Origin: Dugong dugon
Taxonomy: Eukaryota > Chordata > Mammalia > Sirenia > Dugongidae
DNA: 64,000 nt
Direction: 5' to 3'
Assembly: GCA_030035585.1 (NCBI GenBank)
Contig: CM057463.1
Coordinates: 138,044,736-138,108,735, forward strand
Shown here: in pieces, positions 22,944 through 31,983 of the stretch
Numbering within the stretch: the stretch's first letter is position 1
How the letters are laid out: the number at the start of each line of letters is the position of its first letter
Translations under genes and position numbers: made by a program
Notes under the pieces: generated by a model
Database searches by the model: none
Told to the model about the DNA's origin: nothing
What the model saw: the letters and a program-made list of their open reading frames with translations, nothing else

Positions 22944-25156
22944 GTAAGACTGGATCAATAATTTGGAATCATTACTTCATTAATCCTACAAACATATCTT
23001 GTAGTTCTGTGAGATAATCCAAATCAGAAAAGTAAAGCCATCTTTTTAAAAAAGGTACATTTTGGAAATGTTAGTAGATTTGAGAAATTACTCCTTACTG
23101 AATTGTAGTCTTAGATTGTTTCTACATACTGAGCCAGATTCTCTGTTCCCATGCCCATAGAAATTGTAGAATTTGGAAATCTCAATGTGGAATCCAGTGG
23201 ATATAATGTTTTCAGTCAAGAATGAGAGCTCAATTTTCAGACTGTAAGAGGCTGAGAAGATAGAAGACAGCAGGGTGTGTGTTAGGAAGGCTGCCAGCTG
23301 GTAAGCCTTGAGCACATCCCCACATCTCTAATGCCAAAACTACATTAGAGGGAAGGGTGAGAAGAGTTCAGAACTGATATCCACCTTTTGAACCACATGA
23401 GCGGAAGAATGTGGGCAGCTTTTGAAAGTACCAGCTGGGGATTAGTTTGAACATGGAGTAAGTGTTTCGTAGTAAAAAGACTAAGTTTCTTAAAAGAAAA
23501 TTGTCACAAAGATATGGCATATTCAGAGTAGTCTAGGGTTATCCTAGAATTCCAAAGGATTGACTCGTGTCCTAGAAGTTCAGGTACATACTTTGAACTT
23601 AAATTGCCCACTCCATGATCTGGGAAAAGTAATATTCTTAGCAAATACTTAGATAGTGTTTACTATGGGTCCGACTGGACATTTTACGTATGTTAATTCG
23701 TTTGATGCTCACAACTACTCTATGCGGTAGGTACAGATATTATTCCCATTCTACAGATGAAAAAAGCTGAGGCACAGAAAGTCTGAGCCACTTCAACAAG
23801 GTCACACAGCTAGTATACAGTAAAATTAGGAATCAATTCCAGACTGTGCTCTTAATCACTGTGCAAAATGCTACAGGAGAGTCATTGATGGAGTTGATGG
23901 TAAAACAATAACAATCTTCAGTAGAACTGAGTAAATTTAACAGATGGATATTGCGGCAAACTGTCTCCATTCTTTAAACTTTGGGTTAATTACCTCCAGA
24001 GCACAAATAGATAACCTCAAGGAGGGAAATAACTGCACATTTTAGCAAAGTCAAGTCAATGATTATAGACTGCATGTTACTTTTCAGTCATTATACCAAG
24101 CATCTTTTAATCTTACCCACTACAAAATACCGTCGATGTTAACCTCTGGAAAGACATGCAGTTTGCCTGCTAATTTAATGCCTTATCTTTAAAATGAAAT
24201 CATTATTATTTCAGACAACAGGATTGAAACCAATTTTTTTTTTCCAGGACAGTAGCCAAAAAGAATACCCTCACTTTATTCTGAGCATGTTTATTATTCA
24301 TTCTTAGCAGAAGGTTTATTTAACTACATGTATCTGCAATATTAACTGAGTAGAAATAGAAGGTGATCCCTTTTGACCACTCCGAAAATAGCAGTAAAGG
24401 GTACTGTAATTCTTCACTCTTTTCTACATAATGTGCATTTTGCAGTTAGAATTAAAGGGTGTTTTTAGATACATCTTGCACAATGTGTGTCAGTTCAAGT
24501 ACTATAAATCAAAAGCTGAATCCCAGAGGTAGTAATTCACCCTCATTTTGCCCTTTTGCTAGAATTCAGTACTTTTTAACATCACAGCCTATAAAGTTAC
24601 ATTTTTAGATATACATTTACTGACCTTTGAAGGCAGCTAAAAGGAACCAGCTGTCTCTTTAAATAGTATTATTATGACCAGATCCATATCCCTTTGAAGC
24701 ACAGCAGGAAAGCTCAAAGTTACATAGAATGAAAATGTGATACCTAATATTTCGCTTATTTATTGAATGCTGAGAGTGTGTTTTCTTTTAGGTTAGCAGA
24801 AAAAACAGTCTCTGCCCAGCAAGCTCACTATTTAAAAAGAAGAAGGAAAAAAAAACCAAAACTAAGACATAGAACTCCGAGTAGTAGAAAAAAATGTAAA
24901 ACTCTCAGCAGCATGAGCTGTTTACCCATGGTGGAAATGCCTTCCCTCCCCCACCTCCTCTGTAGACTCAACTTCACGATGGAAAGGAATGATTTGAAAG
25001 CTTCTTGGATGCTATATCAAGGCCTTCATTTTTAAAATGGAGCCACGTAGCTGTTTCCTGGGATATCTTTTAAGGGCAGAAGTTGAAAAACTCTAGCACA
25101 CAATGGACACAGTCACAAAATAGATAAATAAATCTCTATATTCTTCTCTCGTTTAG
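22944..25156 (+). other. Intron A-B
   Basis: Starts GTAAGA and ends TTTAG. Holds one MIR (23645-23866); the remainder is unrecognised. The 90-codon open frame at 24763-25035 is lysine/arginine-rich and shows no family resemblance. Confidence 0.85.
23645..23866 (-). repeat. MIR SINE
   Basis: Minus MIR, well kept: CATTCTACAGATGAAAAAAG, CAAGGTCACACAGCTAGTAT, GCTCTTAATCACTGTGC. Confidence 0.87.
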
Positions 25157-25253
25157 AATCCTTGTGATGACAAACGCCACAGAGATATCTGGTCTAAAGA
25201 AAAAACCTGTGATCGCTTACCAAAATTCTTGGTAATAGGACCCCAGAAAACTG
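25157..25253 (+). CDS. NDST3: NDST3-like exon B: start of PAPS-binding loop
   Basis: 97 nt, entering in phase 0 and leaving after the first base of a glycine codon (phase 1). Acceptor CTCTCGTTTAG, donor ACTG|GTGAGA. It encodes [18 protein letters not shown], then a beta strand and GPQKTG, the 5'-phosphosulfate loop that holds the PAPS donor. The lysine of QKT is residue 605 by my count, matching NDST1 Lys614 with the constant offset of 9 expected for an 873-residue paralogue; that lysine is essential in NDST1 (established family knowledge). The glycine after QKT is completed by the first two bases of the next exon, so the loop is split by a 6.6-kb intron. [10 protein letters not shown] and LVIGPQK match my memory of NDST3 better than NDST4. 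Confidence 0.93.
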
Positions 25254-26520
25254 GTGAGAGCTTTTTATGTTATGATTAACCAACTAACCATGAGTTCTTG
25301 TCACAGTGAGTTCTTAGACTTCCTAGAAATGCTGATGAAAAAATAACAAATTTTGTGTTCAGACATAATCTTTGCTTAGCTCAATAATGTACTTAAGCAT
25401 TTGTCAAAGTGTTTTTCTAATTAAGGGAAAAGGTCGAAAATAGATGTCACATAGGGTGAATATTCAGCAGGAAATTCTGTTAGGAATTTTTTTTTTCCCC
25501 AAAGATCTTAATTGAAAAGTGTTTTTATTAACATTTCTAAAATCAAAACTAATCAAGAGTTTAGAAAGTAGCTGACAGGATTTTGTCAAAAGTCAAGGAG
25601 GACAGATATAAATACCTGTAACTCTTTATAATAAATCTCTTCTAGAAAAAGAGCTTCTTAAGCTGCCATCTTCCTGATACAGTTTATTTCTAAACTATTT
25701 CTTGCAGAGATGACTATTTTTTTTTAACAGTCTAAAAGATGTCTGACAAGCAGAATTCCCAGACATAAACAAAACTTTGTGTTAAGAAAGGTATTTATCC
25801 ATACCCAGGAGAAATCTTCCACACTGATTCTTAAATTTTTTTTTCCCATAAACTTCTTGTTTCTGTAAGAATCAGTATTAAAAGGAAGCCCAGTGGAAGT
25901 TTTAAGACACCAGACATTCATGCTGTATTCCACATGATAAATTATTTGGAGCCCTTGGATTCTGGCCTCACAGAAAATAGCCATTTCAACCAGACCCCTT
26001 CCTAAGGTGAATGCATTCCCTCTCCTCATCTCTTTAGAAATGACTAAGAATAATTCTGTGTAATGTATACAAACTTTAGCCCATTTCATTTTCCATTAGT
26101 CTCATTTGCAAATATCAATCTGAAAACAATAATAAATATGACAAATCCTTTTCTTGTCCTTATCTGTTTTACTTTTCCTTATTTATTTAAAGTCAAGAGG
26201 CAAATGGAAAAACATTTAAACTAAAGTCTCTTCCTCAAACTCACACTGCCATCGCATAGCCTCGCAGTTACTGATCACATCTGCTCTCAGAAGCACGCAT
26301 ATTCTGTGTATCAGGTTTGCTTCAGAAAGCCCTGCAGGATATGCTCCCTCCCTTGTTGTGTTGGATATGCAGACATTTTTTTAATATCACGGTTATATGG
26401 CAGAATTATTACTTGTCATCTTATGCTCAATTGAGTTTCCAAATGTTTATGTTACAATTTGTATATGACATTTACCTTTGCGAGGGATTTTTTTTTATCT
26501 ACTTCCTATAGAAATTGGAT

Positions 26521-27090
26521 TTTTTTTCCAGCTTTATTGAGGTATTAATTTACATGCAGTAAAATTCACATATTTTCAATATACAATGATATGTTTTGGA
26601 ATTGTATGCAGTTTGGTAACTACCACCACAATCAAAATACAGAGAAGTTCTATACCCCTAAAAAGTTTCTCCATGCCCTTTTGCAGTGGATTCCCTCCCC
26701 CACCCCCAGCCACAAGCAACCACTGATCTGCTGTCTGCCACTGTAACCAACCAACTAGTTGCCATCGAATAAATTCCAACTCATGGCAACCCCATGTGTG
26801 TCAGAATAGAACTGTGCCCGATAGGGTTTTCAATGGCTGATTCTTTGGAAGTAGATCACCAGGCCTTTCTTTCAAGGCTTCTTTGGATGAACTCAAACTT
26901 GCAACCTTTTGGTTAGTAGTTGAGTGTGCTGACTGTTTGTACTACTCAAGGACTCCTCTGCTACTATAGTTTTGTCTTTTCTAGAATTTCATATGAATGA
27001 AATCATAGTGTGTGGTCTTCTGTATTTGACCTCTTTCACTTAGCATAATGCTCATGGGCTTCAACCATTTGGTTGTGTGTATCAATATTT
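26521..27090 (-). mobile_element. L1M-type 3' end with SINE inside
   Basis: Minus L1: CAGCTTTATTGAGGTATTAA, AGCCACAAGCAACCACTGAT, TTTCACTTAGCATAATGCTC. Split by the SINE at 26746-26956. Confidence 0.82.
26746..26956 (-). repeat. Afrotherian SINE (long type) in L1M
   Basis: Minus copy with 12-bp target duplication TCTGCYACTRTA at 26734-26745 and 26957-26968. Confidence 0.9.
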
Positions 27091-27314
27091 TGCAAAATTG
27101 ATTCAATTGGACAAAAACATCTCCTTAATTCCATGAGAATTAAATAGCTTCGTTTTTAACATTAGTTTTGTCAAAAGTATATTTGTGAATAGTTTTGTAT
27201 AGACTTATAGTAACCTGGTTATTCAAATATTTTTCAGTGTTGAAACTGACAAAAATATAAAAGGTGAAGCCTTACAGACAGTTATTTCAATGTGTCATGT
27301 CTGTGATTATGTAG

Positions 27315-27412
27315 TTGAATTGTTGCTGATTGTTGCCCGCCATGGCTCCAGTCCATGGCGACCCCACATATAACAGAATGAAATGTTGCCAGGTCCTGTG
27401 CCATTTGCCACC
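27315..27412 (-). mobile_element. RTE 3'-end fragment
   Basis: Minus strand carries TGGCACAGGACCTGGCAACA and a GGGGTCGCCATGGA tail, the RTE terminal sequence without a SINE head. Confidence 0.7.
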
Positions 27413-27834
27413 ATTAAAATATATATACAAGACAGTTTATTCAGACCCAATACCATGTGAAGGTAAAGATAGAATTCAGAACCCACTACATAGTTTTTTG
27501 ACCACTGATACATTATGACTTTTACTGACCATGCAAAGCAATTAGATCATATCCATTTTTTTCTGTTTGTCTAATTAATGCCAGACATGAAACGCTATTA
27601 AAAGCAAATAACATAATTTAATACCATTCTTAAACATGAAATTCAGAAAAGAATGTTTTCCTTTATCTAAGAAAGGAATTAATTTCTGTTTCTCTTTTCA
27701 CACTATAATATCCATACTTCTTTTCCCCACAAAGATTTATTCTTTTCAGTTTTAAAAAATGCCTTACTAAATTATATCTCAATAAAGCTGTAATTTTTAA
27801 AAAATACCTTACTAATACTGAGATATGAAGGGGG

Positions 27835-27939
27835 CCACTATTTAGGTACTTTGACATAGGTTGTCTTACTTGACCCTCATAAAACCATGATACCCAAGTT
27901 TTTTCTTCCCCATTACACATAAGAAAACTAAGACTCAAT
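27835..27939 (-). repeat. MIR SINE, left part (split by L1)
   Basis: Wording of an ancient MIR on the minus strand: GTACTTTGACATAGG, CCTCATAAAACCATGA, CCCCATTACACATAAGAAAA. It breaks at 27939 and resumes at 29650 after the L1. Confidence 0.75.
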
Positions 27940-28186
27940 GGACATATGCACACCCATGTTCATTGCAGCATTGTTCACAATAGCAGAAAGATGGAAACAA
28001 CCTGGATACCCATCAACAGATGAACAGATAAATGGATACATACACACAATGGAGTATTACAGAACAATAAGGAACAATGATGAATCTGCTAAGCATCTCA
28101 TAACGTGGATGAATCTGGAGGGCATTATGCTGAGTGAAATAAGTCAATCACAAAAGGACAAATATTGTATGAGACTACTATTGTAA
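27938..28186 (+). pseudogene. L1 ORF2 C-terminal fragment
   Basis: 82 codons with PMFIAALFTIAERWKQPGYP, HTMEYYRTIRNNDE and LSEISQSQKDKYCM, the standard end of L1 ORF2p. The first codons are host MIR sequence from the insertion junction. Confidence 0.88.
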
Positions 28187-28256
28187 AAACTCATGAAAAG
28201 GTTTACACACAAAAAGAAATCTTTGATGGTTATGAGGGAGGGGAGGCGTAGGGGGG
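27940..28256 (+). mobile_element. L1, 5'-truncated: ORF2 end and start of 3' UTR
   Basis: Begins inside the ORF2 C-terminus and enters a G-rich purine tract at about 28233-28256. Near-identical target duplications (AAGAAAACTAAGAYYCA core) flank the whole element at 27921-27939 and 29650-29668. Interrupted by an LTR at 28257. Confidence 0.88.
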
Positions 28257-28768
28257 TGTAGTGCTGCTCTAACAGAAATACCACGAGTGAATGGATTTAG
28301 CAAAGAGAAGTTTATTCTCTCACAGTCCAGTAGGCTACAAGTCCAAATTCAGGGCTTTAGCTCCAGAGGAACACTTTTCTCTGTTGGCTCTGGAGGAAGG
28401 TCCATGTCATCAATCTTCCTTTGGTCTTCCTTCTCTGCACAGGAACCTCAGGTCCAAAGGGCGCGCTTTGCTCCTGGCACTGCTTTCTTGGTGGTATGAG
28501 GTTCCCATGTGTCTCTGCTCGCTTCTCTCTTTTATATCTCAAAAGAGATTGCATTAAGACACTAATCTTGTCAACCTCATCAGTATAACCTCATCACCAG
28601 TGATAGAATTTACAACACATGAGGAGATCACATATAATCTCATCATAGTGATAGAGTTTACAACACATAAGGAAATCATATCAGATAACACAATCATACA
28701 ATACTGGGAATCATGACCTAGCCAGTTGCTACACACATTTTTGGGGGGACACAATTCAATCCATGACA
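28257..28768 (-). mobile_element. MaLR-like solo LTR
   Basis: 512 bp with TG...CA ends inserted in the G-rich tract of the L1 3' UTR; GGGGG on both sides is a possible 5-bp duplication. On the minus strand it begins TGTCATGGATTGAATTGTGT followed by CCCCCC and has AATAAA (28311-28316), then ends near the TTTCTGTTAGAGCAGCAC segment, in the style of MST/MLT1 LTRs. No internal retroviral sequence is present, so it is a remnant left by recombination. Confidence 0.75.
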
Positions 28769-29649
28769 GGGGGGGAAGCACTAAATAGACAATAAATAAG
28801 TGGTAACTTTGGTGAAGAGTAAAACAGTACACAATCCTGGGGAAGCCAGCACAACTTGTACAAAGCAAGGTCATGGAAGCTCCATAGACACATCCAAACT
28901 CCCTAAGGGACCAAACTGCTGGGCTGAAGGCTGTGGGAACTATGGTCTCGGGGAACATCTAGCTCAATTGGCATAGCATAGTTTATAAAGAAAATGTTAC
29001 ACATTCTACCTTGGTGAGTAGCGTCTGGGGTCTTAAAAGCCTGTGAGCAGCCATCTAAGATACTCCACTGGTCTCAACCCTTCAGGAGCAACGGAGGATG
29101 AATAAAACAAAATATGAGGGAAAGATTAGTCCAAAGGACTAATGGACCACAACTACCGTGGCCTCCATCAGACTGAGTCCAGTACAACTAGATGGTGCCA
29201 GGCTACCACCACTGACTGCTCTGACAGGGATCACAACAGAGGGTCCCAGACAGAGCTGGAGAAAAATGTAGAACAAAATTCTAACTCACAAAAAAAGACC
29301 AGACTTACTGGCCTGACAGAGACTGGAGAAACTCCGAGAGTATGGCCCCCGGACACCGTTTTAGCTCAATAACGAAGTCACTCGTGAGGTTCACCCTTCA
29401 GCCAAAGATTAGACAGGCCCGTAAAACAAAATGAGACTAATGGGGCACAACAGTCCAGGGACAAGGACTAGAAGGCAGGAGGGGACAGGAAAGCTGGTAA
29501 TAGGGAACCCAAGGCCAAGAAGGGAGAACGTTGACATGTTGTGGGGTTGTTAACCAATGTCATAAAATAATATGTGTACTGACTGTTTAACGAGAAACTA
29601 TTTGTTCTGTAAGCGTTCATCTAAAGTACAATTTAAAAAAATTTAAAAA
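28769..29649 (+). mobile_element. L1 3' UTR, remainder, with A-rich tail
   Basis: Continues the element of 27940-28256 from GAAGCACTAAATAGAC to an A-rich end at 29630-29649. Includes TCTGGGGTCTTAAAAGCC and AAAGATTAGTCCAAAGGACT. Contains the small open frame at 29142-29372. Confidence 0.85.
29142..29372 (+). other. Small open frame in L1 3' UTR (copy 2)
   Basis: 76 codons: MDHNYRGLHQTESSTTRW, CQATTTDCSDRDHNRG, then a hydrophilic end. The first 50 or so codons align with the frame at 7850-8032 on the minus strand, with many amino-acid changes. No recognised domain. Confidence 0.4.
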
Positions 29650-29770
29650 AAGAAAACTAAGATCCATTGAGGGTAAATAATGTTTTGTTCAAGTTCTCAC
29701 AACTGGCAAGTACTAGAAATAAAACTATTGGCCTTGGGATTGTACCTGACTCCAAAGACCATGCTTTTTT
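29650..29770 (-). repeat. MIR SINE, right part (split by L1)
   Basis: Resumes with AAAACTAAGATCCATTGAGG and continues CAAGTTCTCACAACTGGCAA, then GACTCCAAAGACCATGCT, the rest of the MIR begun at 27835. The first 20 bases are the L1 target duplication. Confidence 0.75.
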
Positions 29771-29862
29771 TTATTTTACTGTGGATTTCAATTAATGGAG
29801 GTTGGGTTTTATTTATTTATTTTTCCAATAAGTTTTAGATTTTTTCCATACTTCTTCTAAGT

Positions 29863-30050
29863 CAGTTGTTCTCCAAGTGTGGTCCCCAGACCATAAGCAT
29901 CAGCATCACCTGGGAGCTTGTTAGAAATGTAAATTCTTGAGCCCCACATGCACCTGCTGAATCAGAAACTCTGGGCATCAGGCCCAGCTATCTGTGTTAT
30001 AACAAGCCCTTGAGATAAATCTGACACGTGTTAAAGGTTGAGGACCACTA
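29863..30050 (+). mobile_element. MER5A (hAT-Charlie non-autonomous DNA transposon)
   Basis: 188 bp, essentially full length. Reads CAGTTGTTCTCCAAGTGTGG, ATCAGCATCACCTGGGAGCT, TGAATCAGAAACTCTGGG and ends in an inverted copy of its start, GGTTGAGGACCACT. Confidence 0.92.
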
Positions 30051-30880
30051 TTATAAGTCAAGCTCATAAAGACCATTTTTCCTTTGTATATAAGAGATTA
30101 CTGTGCTTCCTGCTCTATAGTTATCTCTGATTATAGATAAACTGTTCATTGTTTGGCTCAGATATAACCTAGGGGCACTGCCTCTTTCAATTCATTTGCA
30201 GACAATATTGCTGTTGACAGAGTTATTTTACATTATTTTCTGTTTTATAGATATGATAGATTTAAGTACAATACTAATGAAAGCTTACCAGAGAGATAAG
30301 AAAACTAAAAAATGTGTGAAGATGGCAACAAGATATTATTACTAAGTAAAATTAGAACAGTAATTTATCCAAGTGAGAGAAGTGCAGTATTATAAGGCCA
30401 TGTCTGATCACCATTGCTAGCTATTTACCTGTGATACAATTAACAGTTCATGCTCCATCAGATTATATAATAGTATAAATCACATTAGGGTAGAGGAGTG
30501 GAAACTAGAGGGTATATTTCTGTATTAGGGATACTGAATACATAGACAAGAAATATTTTTATAGTATGATCTTATAAACAGTCACAGTTGCAAGCACATA
30601 GTTAAATCTTCGGCAAACTGAGATCCAGACTGCCATCCTTTCTCTTGTAGCGGTCTGACTAAGCTACTCCCTTTGGCTTGTAATTTAGAGTATAAAACAC
30701 TAATTTTACAGTTTATGACATTGCTTGCTTTTAAAAAGTCACACCCTTGCTCCTTAATAGTCACAAATCTATACAATTACCTGTGATATGCTGTTCTTTT
30801 TCCAAAAGTGCAAATTTTCTAAGTTCTGTTGCTAAGTAAAAGCATGAATTTTTTGTTTAAATGTAGTGATTTAAACAGTT

Positions 30881-30899
30881 TTGTGTGTGTGTGTGTGTG
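30881..30899. repeat. (GT)n microsatellite
   Basis: Uninterrupted GT run next to the poly(T) start of an L1 fragment. Confidence 0.9.
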
Positions 30900-30908
30900 G
30901 TTGTAAGG

Positions 30909-31262
30909 ACTTTTTTTTTTTAATTATGCTTTAGGTGAAAGTTGACAGAGCAAATTAGTTTCTCATTACACAATACACAAATTGTTTTTTACATTGGTTG
31001 CCAACCTGCAATGTGTCAACACTCTCCCCTCCTCTGCCCTGGGCTCCCTATTTCCATTCGTCTAGTTTTCCTGCCCCTTCCTGCCTTCTTGTCATTGCTT
31101 TTGGGCTGGTGGGTGAATTGAACTACAAAGCCCATTCCTATACCAAACCTGTTGCCGTTAAGTCAGTTCCAACCAATAGCAGCCCTATAGACCTATCTAA
31201 TCTTTGGCTGAAGGGTGAACCTCAGAAGTGACTTCAGTACTGAGTTAAAAGGGTGTCTGGGT
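30909..31262 (-). mobile_element. L1 3'-UTR fragment with SINE piece
   Basis: Starts with poly(T), then GGTGAAAGTTGACAGAGCAA, CTGGGCTCCCTATTTCC and GTTAAAAGGGTGTCTGGG, as in the other L1 3' ends here. A short SINE-tail piece (CCTGTTGCCGTTAAGTCAG) lies at about 31141-31190. Confidence 0.78.
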
Positions 31263-31469
31263 AATATAAACAGTTTTTAACACTACTTTTTATAAGCATA
31301 TAAGCACATTCAAACTTAAGAAAACTTGCTGAAAGATTAGATTCTGTATTGAGTTTAATAAGCTTTCATAGGCCTCAGCAGGAACTTCATAGGAAAACCC
31401 AAGGATCAGTTTTGGTAACGTAATACCTCATATTAAATGATGATATATTTCATTTATATAGTGTTTTAC

Positions 31470-31660
31470 TAATAACAAAATATTTTCAGGTACATTATAT
31501 CTTTTTATCCTCAGAGAAACTCCATAAATAAGCAAGGCAAGTGATTTTCCATTAAGGCAACTAAGACAAAGAGAAGCAAAAAGCTGAAATCATGGAGCAA
31601 ATCAGTGGTTGAACTGGGAGCAAAAGCTAGTTTACCCAAACCCTGCAACAAGCCTCTTCT
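31470..31660 (-). repeat. MIR fragment
   Basis: Minus MIR, diverged: TTTATCCTCAGAGAAACTCC, GGTTGAACTGGGAGCAAAAG. Confidence 0.6.
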
Positions 31661-31859
31661 CCCCACACCAAACTCTCTCCATTTTTTTGAATCTGCTTCT
31701 TTTAAAATGCTGGCTATCTGATTAATTTAACTCAAGAAGAACTTATGATGTATCTCTTTATGTCATTGTAATATTTACTTTATTAATGACTTTTAAATGC
31801 CACTGCTAAGAAATTATACTTTCATTCAATTAATTTCTAAACTTCTCTTGTCTTTCCAG

Positions 31860-31983
31860 GTACCACAGCTTTGTATTTGTTCCTGGTTATGCATCCTTCC
31901 ATCCTTAGTAACTCCCCCAGCCCAAAAACCTTTGAGGAGGTACAGTTCTTTAATAGAAATAACTACCACAGGGGGATTGATTG
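31860..31983 (+). CDS. NDST3: NDST3-like exon C: PAPS loop end and catalytic glutamate
   Basis: 124 nt, phase 1 in and phase 2 out. Acceptor CTTGTCTTTCCAG; the exon ends TG|GTAAGA and the tryptophan codon is finished by the G opening exon D. It begins by completing GGT (Gly607), then [14 protein letters not shown], the helix after the PAPS loop. The second glutamate of KTFEEVQFF is residue 633, corresponding to NDST1 Glu642, the proposed catalytic base. It ends [11 protein letters not shown]. The open frame also runs upstream of the acceptor from an ATG at 31797; that part is intronic. NRNNYHRG is one of the places where I recall NDST3 and NDST4 differing, and it reads as NDST3. Confidence 0.93.

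Larger units (their letters stand above)
25254..31859 (+). other. Intron B-C
   Basis: Starts GTGAGA and ends TTTCCAG. It splits the PAPS loop. Content: L1M with a SINE (26521-27090), an RTE tail, the L1-in-MIR nest (27835-29770), MER5A, and an L1 3' UTR fragment. 25254-26520 and 30060-30905 look unique, apart from a (GT)n run at 30881-30899. Confidence 0.85.

Noticed and set aside
24763..25035. 90-codon open frame, lysine/arginine-rich
   Set aside because: No start context, domain or splice logic; lies within intron A-B and its basic stretch comes from A-rich DNA.
25724..26089. 121-codon minus frame in intron B-C
   Set aside because: Low-complexity codon use, no recognisable domain and no supporting splice or promoter signals.
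27315..27412. Processed gene or ncRNA suggested by the CATGGCGACC block
   Set aside because: It is an RTE 3'-end fragment.
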